A stretch of 52,835 nucleotides of DNA from an uncultured Methanobrevibacter sp. GTDB taxonomy: Archaea; Methanobacteriota; Methanobacteria; Methanobacteriales; Methanobacteriaceae. This document shows positions 38,992 to 46,756 of this stretch, in pieces (position 1 is the stretch's first letter; every line of letters begins with the position of its first letter). A model generated the notes under the pieces. That model had not been told where the DNA came from. It searched no databases and was given only the letters and a program-made list of their open reading frames with translations. Position numbers and translations under genes: made by a program. Where the stretch lies: assembly GCA_902774685.1 (NCBI GenBank), contig CACYJH010000012.1, positions 1 to 52,835 of the forward strand, read 5' to 3'.

Positions 38992-39615
38992 TTATTCTGG
39001 ATTAAATCCAGCTAAATTCCATTTTCCATCAAATATTGCTGCTACTGAAGAAACAGGATTTTCAAACTCACCAAATGCACCTTCATCAAAGATGAATTTA
39101 CATGCAGCATCAGGAGTTTCTGCAGAGAAAACTACATCTTCAGGAGTGTTTTTCTCATAAGTGGAAATGAATTGAGCTTTTCCATCTTCTATTTTTTCAA
39201 CCAATACTTTGCTATCGGTTACAATTCCAATATAAGCTTCAAAATCATCTTCACTTCCTTTAACTACTGCAGCAATTCTTGGAGTGTTATAATCATCCTT
39301 TTCATAATCCATAGTGATTAATGAATATGCCATTGCATCTCTGATGTTCATTCCAATGGCTATCTTATCTGCAATAGGGTTGGTTTGTGAACCGTTTGAA
39401 ATAATTGCAATGTCGCCTACTGTTTTTACACAATCATAAGCAATATAAGAGTTTTTGAATATGTCTGTTTCAAATCCTTCTTTTGGAATGATAGCTGCTT
39501 CATCTTCAAGAACCTTTACTTGTCTGTTTGGAAAAGATCTGCTTGAAACTCTGTAAGCAACATATGGTTTTCCATCTTCTGTTTTTCCTGCTGAAATAAT
39601 TCTGCCTAAATACAT
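38992..39615 (-). CDS. purO: IMP cyclohydrolase, archaeal type
   Basis: Closes the purine ring of FAICAR to IMP (207 aa); replaces the C-terminal half of bacterial PurH. Conserved YLGRIISAGKT start, YRVSSRSFPNRQV, ISNGSQTNPIADKI and DYNTPRIAAVV are present. Normal length. Single gene downstream of the ExbB/ExbD pair, separated by about 140 bp. Confidence 0.93.
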   Translation of the reverse strand: MYLGRIISAGKTEDGKPYVAYRVSSRSFPNRQVKVLEDEAAIIPKEGFETDIFKNSYIAYDCVKTVGDIAIISNGSQTNPIADKIAIGMNIRDAMAYSLITMDYEKDDYNTPRIAAVVKGSEDDFEAYIGIVTDSKVLVEKIEDGKAQFISTYEKNTPEDVVFSAETPDAACKFIFDEGAFGEFENPVSSVAAIFDGKWNLAGFNPE

Positions 39616-39754
39616 TTTTTTACCCCAATAACTATCGAATATTAAATTAAAATTATTTAAAAATAATAATTTAAAGAATTTAAAATTTTAATTGAAAAAA
39701 TAAAAAATTAAAAAAATGAATAAATAAAAAATGAATAAATTAATTATTAAAACA

Positions 39755-40159
39755 TCACTCTGGTTTATGAACTGCTTCATAAGGGTTCATTCCAACAGGT
39801 GTCTTAATGATTATGGCATGTTCACTCGTTTTAATCTGAACATCACCTTGGTCAAGCACTCTTGCATGGACCCCAATAGCATTTCCTCTTATCTCAGAGG
39901 ACATGTCAATACCATTTACAGTAACCTTCTGCAATCCTGCAACAGGTATCAGGTAATACTCTGCATCTCCAGTAGTGTCAGTCATATTCGGTTTTCCAGT
40001 ACCGGTTCCTGTATCGTCACCAGTAGCTGCAGCTCCGAAAGTACTGGTAACTACTAGAAATATGAGCAATGTAAATAAAATATCAATAAAAGGAACCAAT
40101 TTAATCTCAGGTTGGTCCTGATTCATTTTTTCCTTATGACGCTTAATGTCAATTGCCAA
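39755..40159 (-). CDS. exbD: ExbD/TolR-type proton-channel protein
   Basis: 134 aa. Short cytoplasmic N-terminus, then a single membrane helix LVPFIDILFTLLIFLVVTST with the conserved Asp at position 26 that carries protons in ExbD/TolR, then an outside domain with a Gly/Thr linker. The start is TTG (40159) with GGGGCTGAT upstream, 15 bp after the ExbB gene. Works as complex with the upstream ExbB-like protein; what it energises in an archaeon without an outer membrane is not known. Confidence 0.88.
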   Translation of the reverse strand: MAIDIKRHKEKMNQDQPEIKLVPFIDILFTLLIFLVVTSTFGAAATGDDTGTGTGKPNMTDTTGDAEYYLIPVAGLQKVTVNGIDMSSEIRGNAIGVHARVLDQGDVQIKTSEHAIIIKTPVGMNPYEAVHKPE

Positions 40160-40174
40160 GTTATCAGCCCCAAA

Positions 40175-41014
40175 TTATTGTCTTAATTTACTTTCAGTAA
40201 TTTCAGATTTTACATCACATTTCTCTAAAATAATGTTACTGATACTCTTTTCGAGCATACTAGGTTTAAATGAAATTTGAATATTTGAATATGGGTCAGT
40301 GATCTCTTTCACACTTACAATACCTTCTGCTTCTTGAAGAGCTTCAATTACACAAGGCAATCTCTCATAAACTCTAATTTTGATTACTGCATAACTCCAG
40401 TTGGTCATTTTGGTAGCCAATTCAATCTTATCCATTTCCTGATTGATCAATCCTTTGATATAAGTGTATAATGGCATGAGAATAATAGCTACAGTCAAAC
40501 CAGCAATTGTAGTAATGAGAGCAAGATAAATACCTTCTGCCATAGCTGCAGCATCAGGATTTACACCTAAATTCTTAAAGGTCATCCAAATACCTAATAC
40601 TGTACCAATTAAACCTAAAAATGGAGCAAGTTCGATAATGGTTTTTAAAGCACTAATACCATTGGTCATTTTACTCATTTCAACAATGAAAATCTGCTCC
40701 ATACTTTCTTCTACTTCAATCTTGTTTTTATAACCTATTTTCAATGCTTCAGACATTATTCTTGAAACAGGGTTCTTATAGTGACTGATATTTTTTAAAG
40801 CTTCAATAGCTCCTCCTTTTTCCATAGATGAGGTAATGGTCCCCATAATTTCTGTAGCATCGATTTTACTAATTTTTCTAAGGTAAAATATCTTCCTTAT
40901 AGATATTAACAGACCATAGATACCAAGTAAAAGAATTATATAAGTGATAACTCCCCCACTTTGGAGCATCTCCATAATCATGTCAAATCCGCTAGTAAGC
41001 ATTTCTATAATCAT
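40175..41014 (-). CDS. exbB: ExbB/TolQ/MotA-family proton channel
   Basis: 279 aa with three predicted membrane helices: VITYIILLLGIYGLLISI (near 24), LAPFLGLIGTVLGIWMTFKN (near 130) and LALITTIAGLTVAIILMPLY (near 166), the latter two carrying the family small-residue pattern that lines the pore. A cytoplasmic C-terminal part of about 80 residues follows. ATG with GAGGATATT upstream. Forms an operon with the ExbD-like gene. Divergent from cofE. Confidence 0.88.
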   Translation of the reverse strand: MIIEMLTSGFDMIMEMLQSGGVITYIILLLGIYGLLISIRKIFYLRKISKIDATEIMGTITSSMEKGGAIEALKNISHYKNPVSRIMSEALKIGYKNKIEVEESMEQIFIVEMSKMTNGISALKTIIELAPFLGLIGTVLGIWMTFKNLGVNPDAAAMAEGIYLALITTIAGLTVAIILMPLYTYIKGLINQEMDKIELATKMTNWSYAVIKIRVYERLPCVIEALQEAEGIVSVKEITDPYSNIQISFKPSMLEKSISNIILEKCDVKSEITESKLRQ

Positions 41015-41233
41015 AATATCCTCTATGAAATTAATTTAATGATTAAATAATAAGTAATAATAATTAAATAATAAATTATTATTCATATTAATAATAAGTT
41101 TGTTATTTTTAATATAAAAGCATATTGTTAATTTTTTAAAAAAATAAAGGATAAATTTTAATTTTTTAAATAAAATCTGAATAATGATTAAGAAATTGAT
41201 TCTGAAAAATGATTCTGATAAATACAATAGTTT

Positions 41234-41263
41234 TTTATATATTTATTTATATAAGTTTAAAAC
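41234..41263 (+). promoter_or_regulatory. cofE promoter, probably leaderless
   Basis: TTTATATA at 41234-41241 is centred about 26 bp before the cofE ATG, the usual TATA-to-start distance in archaea. No Shine-Dalgarno-like sequence precedes the ATG. Transcription is thus likely to begin at or within a few bases of the start codon. Confidence 0.45.
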
Positions 41264-42028
41264 ATGACTTTAAAATTATATGGATTAAAAGAAATTCCTT
41301 TAGTTAAAAAAGGAGACAATATAGCTAAGATTATTGAAGAAGACCTGAAAAAAGAGGATATTGCTCTTGAAAATGGAGACATCTTGCTTATTGCTGAAAC
41401 ATTGATTTCAAAAGCTGAAGGAAACTACATCAAAATTGATGAACTTGAACCAAGCGAAGAAACAATGAAAATCGCAGAGCAATGCAAAAAAGATCCAAAG
41501 ATTGTTGAAGCAATCCTACAGGAATCCAATGAAATCGTTGCAGTCGGACCTAATTTCATTGTAACTGAAACCAAACATGGATTTGTTTGTGCAAACTCTG
41601 GAATTGATGAATCCAATGTTGAAGAAGGATTGGCTACTCCAATGCCTAAGAATCCGGACTTATCTGCAAAGGAAATAAGAGAGTATTTGGAAGAAAAAAC
41701 CGGCAAAGAGCTTGCAATTATAATTACAGACACTCAAGGAAGAGCATTTAGAGTGGGAGCAATTGGAACTGCAATAGGATGCTCTGGAATAAATCCGCTT
41801 TGGGTTAGAGTAGGTGAAGAGGACTTGTTCGGCAGACCTCTTGAAACAACTGAAGTTGCTACTGCTGACGAGCTTGCAGCTGCAGCATCACTATTGATGG
41901 GACAAGCAAATGAAGGAATCCCTATCGTATTGATTAGAGGATTTACAGCATTCGATCACTTAAGGGACACAGAAACTGGAATTAAACCATTGCTCAGACC
42001 TAAGGAATTTGATGTATTCAGAAAATAA
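41264..42028 (+). CDS. cofE: Coenzyme F420-0:L-glutamate ligase
   Basis: Adds gamma-linked glutamates to F420-0 with GTP (254 aa). Seen: LYGLKEIPLVKKGDNIAKII, ILLIAETLISKAEGN, CANSGIDESNVEEG, IIITDTQGRAFRVGAIGTAI and RPLETTEVATADELAAAASLL, all hallmarks of CofE. First gene of a plus-strand F420 cluster with cofD and GTP cyclohydrolase III. Likely leaderless mRNA. Confidence 0.96.
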   Translation: MTLKLYGLKEIPLVKKGDNIAKIIEEDLKKEDIALENGDILLIAETLISKAEGNYIKIDELEPSEETMKIAEQCKKDPKIVEAILQESNEIVAVGPNFIVTETKHGFVCANSGIDESNVEEGLATPMPKNPDLSAKEIREYLEEKTGKELAIIITDTQGRAFRVGAIGTAIGCSGINPLWVRVGEEDLFGRPLETTEVATADELAAAASLLMGQANEGIPIVLIRGFTAFDHLRDTETGIKPLLRPKEFDVFRK

Positions 42029-42078
42029 TTATAATAAAAATTAAAAAATAAAAATCTTTTCTAATCTCGAGAGATAAT

Positions 42079-42612
42079 ATGGTTGAAATTAATTTCAAAT
42101 GTGAGAATTGCGATTTTTCATTTTTAGATAAGAATCTGATCTTTTATTTAGATACCAACTTAAATGATTTGGAATCTATCTTGAATTTTTATGAAAATGA
42201 TGAAGATGATGGAGAAAATGAAAATGGCAATAATCATTTAGAACTGATTGAAGATAGCCACAATAAGGAGAATTCAGATAAAATGACAAAATCCTTAATT
42301 TCAGGCTTTCTTTATGAAAACTATTGTCCAAATTGCAAGGAATTGATTAAGACCTATGTTCCAGAAGACAATGAGCTTTTCACTCAAGAAGAGATTGAAA
42401 AGATATTGGCTAAAGAAATTTCTAAAAATCCGAATGAAAATAATAAGACATTTAAAATACTGTTTTTTGATTTTAAAAAGACATTTTACAAGGATAGGAG
42501 AAACATTCTGGAAAATAACAATTGCCCAAACTGCAATAGTGAAATGTCTTTAGTAATTTCTGAAAAGACTCCATGCCCTCAATGTGGAGGTCCATTAAAA
42601 GAAGAATTTTAA
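42079..42612 (+). CDS. Multi-zinc-ribbon protein of unknown function
   Basis: 177 aa with four Cys-pair knuckles: CENC near residue 8, CPNC near 86, CPNC near 150 and CPQC near 170, suggesting two zinc ribbons. A poorly conserved acidic Asn/Glu/Asp stretch lies at about 40-70. No catalytic motif and no membrane segment. Lies between cofE and cofD in the same direction (50 bp and 119 bp gaps). Function in F420 synthesis would be guilt by association only. Confidence 0.75.
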   Translation: MVEINFKCENCDFSFLDKNLIFYLDTNLNDLESILNFYENDEDDGENENGNNHLELIEDSHNKENSDKMTKSLISGFLYENYCPNCKELIKTYVPEDNELFTQEEIEKILAKEISKNPNENNKTFKILFFDFKKTFYKDRRNILENNNCPNCNSEMSLVISEKTPCPQCGGPLKEEF

Positions 42613-42731
42613 AGTTATGAATTTGAGTGAATTATTTAAAATTTAATATTTATTAAAAAATATATTAATTAAAATTAATAATTAAAAAGATTTAGAATCA
42701 TATCACAATAAAAGATAAAAAGAGTGAAATC

Positions 42732-43634
42732 ATGATAACTGTTTTTTCCGGAGGTACAGGAACTCCAAAATTAATTCAAGGAATAAAGGAAATATACCCT
42801 GAAGAAGAGATTACTGTCGTAGTGAATACTGTGGAAAATTTATATATGTCCAGAGGGTATATTGCAGCAGATATTGATACAGTAATGTATACCTTTGCAG
42901 ATATCATCGATGATGAATTCTGGTACGGAATTAAAGGGGATACCTACATAGTTAGAGAACAGCTAATTGAAATGGGAACTACTGAACTTCTCAGATTAGG
43001 AGATAAGGATAGGGCAACCAAGCTTCAAAAGGCAATTCTTCTTGAAGAAGGTTGGACATTATCCGATATTGTGGAACTTCAAAAGGACAAATTAGGAGTT
43101 AAGGCAACCATAATTCCAATGAGTGATGAAGAATCTGACATAAGCATTGTCACCAAGGAGCACGGTGAAATTGAGTTCCATGACTTCTTGATCAAATATC
43201 AATGCAACTGTGAAGTTCTTGAAGTGAAATATGGTGATGTGAGCCCTAGCCCTAAGCTTATTGAATCAATTGAAAAGGCAGATAAAGTTATCTTCGGCCC
43301 ATCAAATCCAATCACTTCAATAAGACCTATCATATCCCTTGAAGGTGTTGAAGAAGCCCTTAAAGGAAAAGAGGTAATTGCGGTTTCACCATTTGTAGGC
43401 AAATCTGCATTCAGTGGTCCTGCAGGGCAATTCATGAATGCTTTCGGATATGAAACCTCTTCAAAAGGAGTGGCTGAACTTTATAAATCATTCTTAAGCA
43501 CATTGGTGATTGATAACCAAGATGAAGAATTTAAAGAAGAGATTGAAGAAATCATTCCAAATGTCATCGTAACAAACACTTTTATGAAAACAATTGAAGA
43601 TAAGATCAATCTTGCTAAAGTGGTTTTGGAATAA
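42732..43634 (+). CDS. cofD: 2-phospho-L-lactate transferase
   Basis: Transfers the phospholactyl group to Fo, making F420-0 (300 aa). VFSGGTGTPKLIQGI at the N-terminus binds the nucleotide; VVVNTVENLYMSRGYIAADI, GDKDRATKLQKAILL, KVIFGPSNPITSIRPII and VSPFVGKSAFSGPAGQFM are typical. ATG with GTGAA upstream. Second F420 gene in this cluster. Confidence 0.96.
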   Translation: MITVFSGGTGTPKLIQGIKEIYPEEEITVVVNTVENLYMSRGYIAADIDTVMYTFADIIDDEFWYGIKGDTYIVREQLIEMGTTELLRLGDKDRATKLQKAILLEEGWTLSDIVELQKDKLGVKATIIPMSDEESDISIVTKEHGEIEFHDFLIKYQCNCEVLEVKYGDVSPSPKLIESIEKADKVIFGPSNPITSIRPIISLEGVEEALKGKEVIAVSPFVGKSAFSGPAGQFMNAFGYETSSKGVAELYKSFLSTLVIDNQDEEFKEEIEEIIPNVIVTNTFMKTIEDKINLAKVVLE

Positions 43635-43746
43635 GAATTTTTAAAAAATGATGAGAAATTATAATTAATAAAAAACCACAAAAAATTATTAAAAAAAATA
43701 TAATTTTTAAAAAATTATAAATTAAATGCTTAAAGTTTAAATACTA

Positions 43747-43764
43747 ATTTAGTTATAACTAAAT
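43747..43764. promoter_or_regulatory. 18-bp perfect palindrome in the GTP cyclohydrolase III promoter
   Basis: ATTTAGTTATAACTAAAT is an exact inverted repeat. A TATA-like TTTAAATA lies at about 43736-43743, so the palindrome covers the predicted transcription start about 25 bp downstream, a position where repressors act. The ATG follows 24 bp after the palindrome with GGTGA between. Confidence 0.5.
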
Positions 43765-43787
43765 ATATTACTATTAGGTGAAAATAT

Positions 43788-44549
43788 ATGATACAAATGA
43801 CTTTGATACAAATCGATAATTATGGTCCTTGGACAGTAACTCCAAGACCACGTACAGAATCTGACCTTCAAATATTACAAGCAGAACTTTTTGCAGATGT
43901 ACAAAGATTAATAGCTGCTAAAAAAGGTTTAGTGTTCTTTACAAGATTCGATAATTTACTAGCAGTCACAAACGGTCTTAACGAAGAAGACCACATGAGA
44001 ATTCAAAGATCTATTAGAAACAGATACCCAATCACAATCAGTATGGGTGTAGGAGCAGCAGAAACTGCACACGAAGCTCAAAGATTAGCAACCATTGCAC
44101 TTCAAAAAGAAGGTGGAGCTCAATCTTCTGGAAGAAAAGAAATATTAGCAATCAACAATTTAATTGAAAACCCAGAAGACAGTTTTGTACAAGCTGCACA
44201 TATTGACATCAACAGTGTTACTGAAACATTAACTGATATTGAATCTGCTTTTGATACAAGCTTTATGGTAAACAAAGCACAACATTACTTAATGACCAAA
44301 TTAAGAGAAAAAGGTGCATTATTATTCTTCATTGGTGGAGACAACTTCATGTCCCCATGTAACGGATTAAGTGAAGAAGACATTACCCAAATTCTCAAAG
44401 AGATTGATGAAGAAATTGGAATCGGCCTAAAAGCAGGTATCGGTAGAGCAGACAATATGGAAGATGCTGCATATATGGCAGACATCGGACTTGAAATAAT
44501 TCGTGCAGGAAATAATAAAGATTGGATACACGTAATTGAAGAACTTTAA
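43788..44549 (+). CDS. gch3: GTP cyclohydrolase III (FAPy-forming)
   Basis: Opens GTP to the formamidopyrimidine nucleotide (253 aa), the first step of archaeal riboflavin and Fo (F420) synthesis; also called Arf[21 protein letters not shown] at the start is the family signature, followed by two similar halves ([20 protein letters not shown] and [20 protein letters not shown]), a GGDEF-like double fold. This fits the cofE/cofD neighbourhood. ATG with GGTGA site. Confidence 0.95.
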   Translation: MIQMTLIQIDNYGPWTVTPRPRTESDLQILQAELFADVQRLIAAKKGLVFFTRFDNLLAVTNGLNEEDHMRIQRSIRNRYPITISMGVGAAETAHEAQRLATIALQKEGGAQSSGRKEILAINNLIENPEDSFVQAAHIDINSVTETLTDIESAFDTSFMVNKAQHYLMTKLREKGALLFFIGGDNFMSPCNGLSEEDITQILKEIDEEIGIGLKAGIGRADNMEDAAYMADIGLEIIRAGNNKDWIHVIEEL

Positions 44550-44567
44550 ACAAATCTTATTTTCACT

Positions 44568-44622
44568 TAATTTACTATCTTTTTTATTTTCCTTTTTTAT
44601 TTTTATTTTTATTTTTTGATTT
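44568..44622 (+). terminator. Poly-T terminator after GTP cyclohydrolase III
   Basis: Repeated T5-T6 tracts on the plus strand directly after the stop, a typical archaeal oligo-U termination region. Confidence 0.5.
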
Positions 44623-44675
44623 TCAGCTATTTTTAAAGAAAATTATCTATCTAAAGCTTTTAAGGAAGTGTTAAC

Positions 44676-45407
44676 ATTAAAGTACTTGCACCTATGGCAG
44701 GAATAACAAATGCAGAATTTGCAATGAAACTCATACCTTATGGATTTGACACAGTCACCATTGGAGGATACAATACTGACAATGAGTCAATAGATGCTTG
44801 TGAAAAAATCATAGCAAGAGGTAGAAAAGAGTTCAATTACCCTAAAGAAGAAATCTATGAAGTGATTGAAAATGAAGTTAACACAATTAAAGACAACTTT
44901 GATGTAACAGTGAGTGCTAACTTGAGAGGAACAACACCTAATCCACTGATTGAAATAAGCAAAATAAAGAAATTAGACATAATTGAAATCAATTGCCATT
45001 GCAGACAGGAAGAGCTTGTTGCAGTTGGATGTGGACAAAGCATGTTGCTCAGACCAGACCTGGAAGATTATGTTAAAGAGGTTGTCAAAAAATCAGAATC
45101 AAAAGTTTCAATGAAAATGAGAGCAAATGTAGAAGGTGTTGACAACCTTGCAATAGCTAAACTTGCTGAAGATTGTGGAGTAGACTATCTGCATATTGAT
45201 GCCATGAAAAAAGGAGTAAGAGATGCTGATTTTGATTTAATCAGACAAATATCAGACAATACAAATATTTTCATCATTGGAAACAACTCAATCAATTCCA
45301 TTGCACAGGCAGAAAAAATGTTGAATGCAGGAGCAAATGGAATTTCAATAGCTAGAGCTGCAATTAGCGGAAAATTAAATTTTGATTTGAATGAAATTAA
45401 AATTTAA
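44676..45407 (+). CDS. TIM-barrel protein related to dihydrouridine synthase family
   Basis: About 243 aa. VLAPMAGITNAEFA is the first beta strand and loop; VTVSANLRGTTPNPLIEI, IIEINCHCRQEELVAVGCGQ, VDYLHIDAMKKG and NIFIIGNNSI follow in the order of a flavin-binding TIM barrel of the Dus type. Substrate unknown; family members are called MJ0144-like by memory. The first ATG (44694) would cut the first strand. The homologous frame extends to an ATT at 44676 that has GGAAGTG 5 nt upstream; an in-frame ATG, GTG or TTG does not occur before the upstream stop. It lies downstream of the GTP cyclohydrolase III gene. Confidence 0.8.
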   Translation: MKVLAPMAGITNAEFAMKLIPYGFDTVTIGGYNTDNESIDACEKIIARGRKEFNYPKEEIYEVIENEVNTIKDNFDVTVSANLRGTTPNPLIEISKIKKLDIIEINCHCRQEELVAVGCGQSMLLRPDLEDYVKEVVKKSESKVSMKMRANVEGVDNLAIAKLAEDCGVDYLHIDAMKKGVRDADFDLIRQISDNTNIFIIGNNSINSIAQAEKMLNAGANGISIARAAISGKLNFDLNEIKI

Positions 45408-45450
45408 TTATTTTTTCTTTTTTAAATCTATTTATTTATCTTATTTTAAT

Positions 45451-45521
45451 ATATTTTTTTAACCTATTTTTTTAATCTATTTTTTTAATCTATTTTTTTA
45501 ATCTATTTTTTTAATCTATTT
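45451..45521. repeat. 13-bp tandem repeat with T7 tracts (terminator array)
   Basis: Units of CTATTTTTTTAAT at 45464-45476, 45477-45489, 45490-45502 and 45503-45515, preceded by a variant ATATTTTTTTAAC (45451-45463) and followed by a partial copy. Read on the plus strand it gives five spaced U7 tracts after the TIM-barrel gene, a likely multi-step terminator. The array extends into the last codons of the convergent TfoX-C gene, whose stop codon is supplied by one repeat unit. Confidence 0.8.
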
Positions 45522-45775
45522 AGATTTTGGGAATTATAAAAATTCCTTAAATTATCTTTATCCTCTTCAGACAAATTGTGCCAACGAATGTTTTGTATAG
45601 CTCCTTCCAATGCCATTAATCTATTCAAGCATGCACTATCATCTATTTCTTTAATTTTTAGCCATGTCTCTTTACTGCCAAGATTGATCAAGTCATCGAT
45701 AGTGTTTATTCCAACATCATTTAACTGCTTTTCAAGAACTTTACCAATATTTGGCAACTTAGACAATTCTCCCAT
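45503..45775 (-). CDS. TfoX C-terminal domain protein
   Basis: 90-aa helix-hairpin-helix type protein: LSKLPNIGKVLEKQLNDVGI (first hairpin) then IDDLINLGSKETWLKIKEID and a C-terminal LMALEGAIQNIRWHNLSEED block, as in stand-alone TfoX_C proteins. Likely DNA- or protein-binding; role unknown. ATG 45775 has GAGAGGT at good spacing; a TTG 15 nt upstream is less likely. Its stop codon lies within the 13-bp repeat array. It starts 22 bp after the dipeptidase gene, so probably co-transcribed. Confidence 0.85.
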   Translation of the reverse strand: MGELSKLPNIGKVLEKQLNDVGINTIDDLINLGSKETWLKIKEIDDSACLNRLMALEGAIQNIRWHNLSEEDKDNLRNFYNSQNLNRLKK

Positions 45776-45797
45776 ATTAAAACCTCTCAATTAATTA

Positions 45798-46529
45798 TTA
45801 ATTATTGCTAACGGAACTTTCACTAACTGGGAAAGTGAAATAGGTATCAGGATAAGGTTCATTCTCTAAAGTGAAATGCCACCACTCTTCATCCAAAGGC
45901 TTGAATCCATGATTCAACATTGCTTCACGAAGTATCATACGATTATTATGCTGCTCATCAGTGATGTTCTTATAATCAGGATGACTCCTTTGGCCAAAAT
46001 AATCAAATGTTCCGCCCATATCCAACTCTTTTCCAGTCTTCTCATCAAACAAAGTTAAATCAACTGTACTTCCCCTTGAATGGCCAGAATAATTCATTAT
46101 ATAACCTTGATCAAAAAGAACGGATTTGTCAAGTTCAGGATAGAAATAATCCTTCATGCGAGTATCATCATTATCTTTTGACCATCTTACGAAATGTTGA
46201 ACCGCATTTTGAGGACGATAAGCATCATAGATTTTCAATCTATACCCTTTTTCTTTTAATTCAGCGCTAACTTCCTTAAGTGCATTTGCAGCTTCCTTTG
46301 TTAAAAGAGCAGTTGGCTCTTCATATCCATCGATCCTATCCCCTACAAAATTATATGTAGAAAAATATCTGATTTCTAAAATTATGTCTGGGTCCACATC
46401 GCTCACTTGCACAAAGTCAGAGGAATCATTTGAGAAATGTATTTCCTCATAATCTGCACCGTAAACAGATCCAGATATGCTGATAAAGAATATCAATAAA
46501 AAGCAAATTGCTAAAATAAATTTTTTCAT
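45798..46529 (-). CDS. Secreted VanX-like D-Ala-D-Ala dipeptidase
   Basis: 243 aa with a signal peptide (MKKFILAICFLLIFFISISG, cut near SVYG-AD). Zinc/catalytic residues of the VanX (M15D) family are conserved: R105 in YDAYRPQ, H150 and D157 in SGHSRGSTVDLTL, E215 and H218 in EEWWHF. In bacteria VanX splits D-Ala-D-Ala. Pseudomurein has L-amino acids, so the substrate here is unclear: bacterial peptidoglycan fragments in a gut or rumen niche, or pseudomurein peptides. The ATG 46529 has GGTG upstream; the 27 extra residues of a longer frame are not needed. Probable transfer from bacteria. Confidence 0.9.
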   Translation of the reverse strand: MKKFILAICFLLIFFISISGSVYGADYEEIHFSNDSSDFVQVSDVDPDIILEIRYFSTYNFVGDRIDGYEEPTALLTKEAANALKEVSAELKEKGYRLKIYDAYRPQNAVQHFVRWSKDNDDTRMKDYFYPELDKSVLFDQGYIMNYSGHSRGSTVDLTLFDEKTGKELDMGGTFDYFGQRSHPDYKNITDEQHNNRMILREAMLNHGFKPLDEEWWHFTLENEPYPDTYFTFPVSESSVSNN

Positions 46530-46652
46530 TGTTACACCGTTTTCTTTTTTAAAGTAATTATTTTTTAATTTATTTCTTAAATTTAATAAGATTAAGGTTT
46601 GCATGCACATTTTTCAAAAATTTTAATAAAATAATAAAATATATATTGAATG

Positions 46653-46700
46653 TTATGAATATATATTCATAATAAATATATATTCATAATGAATTCATAA
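46653..46700. promoter_or_regulatory. ATTCATAA operator cluster in a divergent promoter
   Basis: A perfect 20-bp palindrome TTATGAATATATATTCATAA is at 46653-46672. ATTCATAA recurs at 46682-46689 and 46693-46700. The cluster lies between the dipeptidase (minus) and the DUF134 regulator (plus), 57 bp before the latter, so self-regulation by the DUF134 protein or control of both genes is plausible. Confidence 0.5.
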
Positions 46701-46756
46701 TAATCTTCATTATCAATATAAATATGTATTAGGAAAATGGTTTAAGGAGAGAATAA

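Noticed and set aside
41036..41227. 63-residue minus-strand frame upstream of exbB
   Set aside because: Composition is only that of very A+T-rich DNA (Phe/Ile/Leu/Lys/Asn), without a ribosome-binding site; it lies in the divergent promoter region.
45451..45521. CRISPR-like array
   Set aside because: The 13-bp units are head-to-tail with no spacers and no cas genes nearby; it is a simple tandem repeat.
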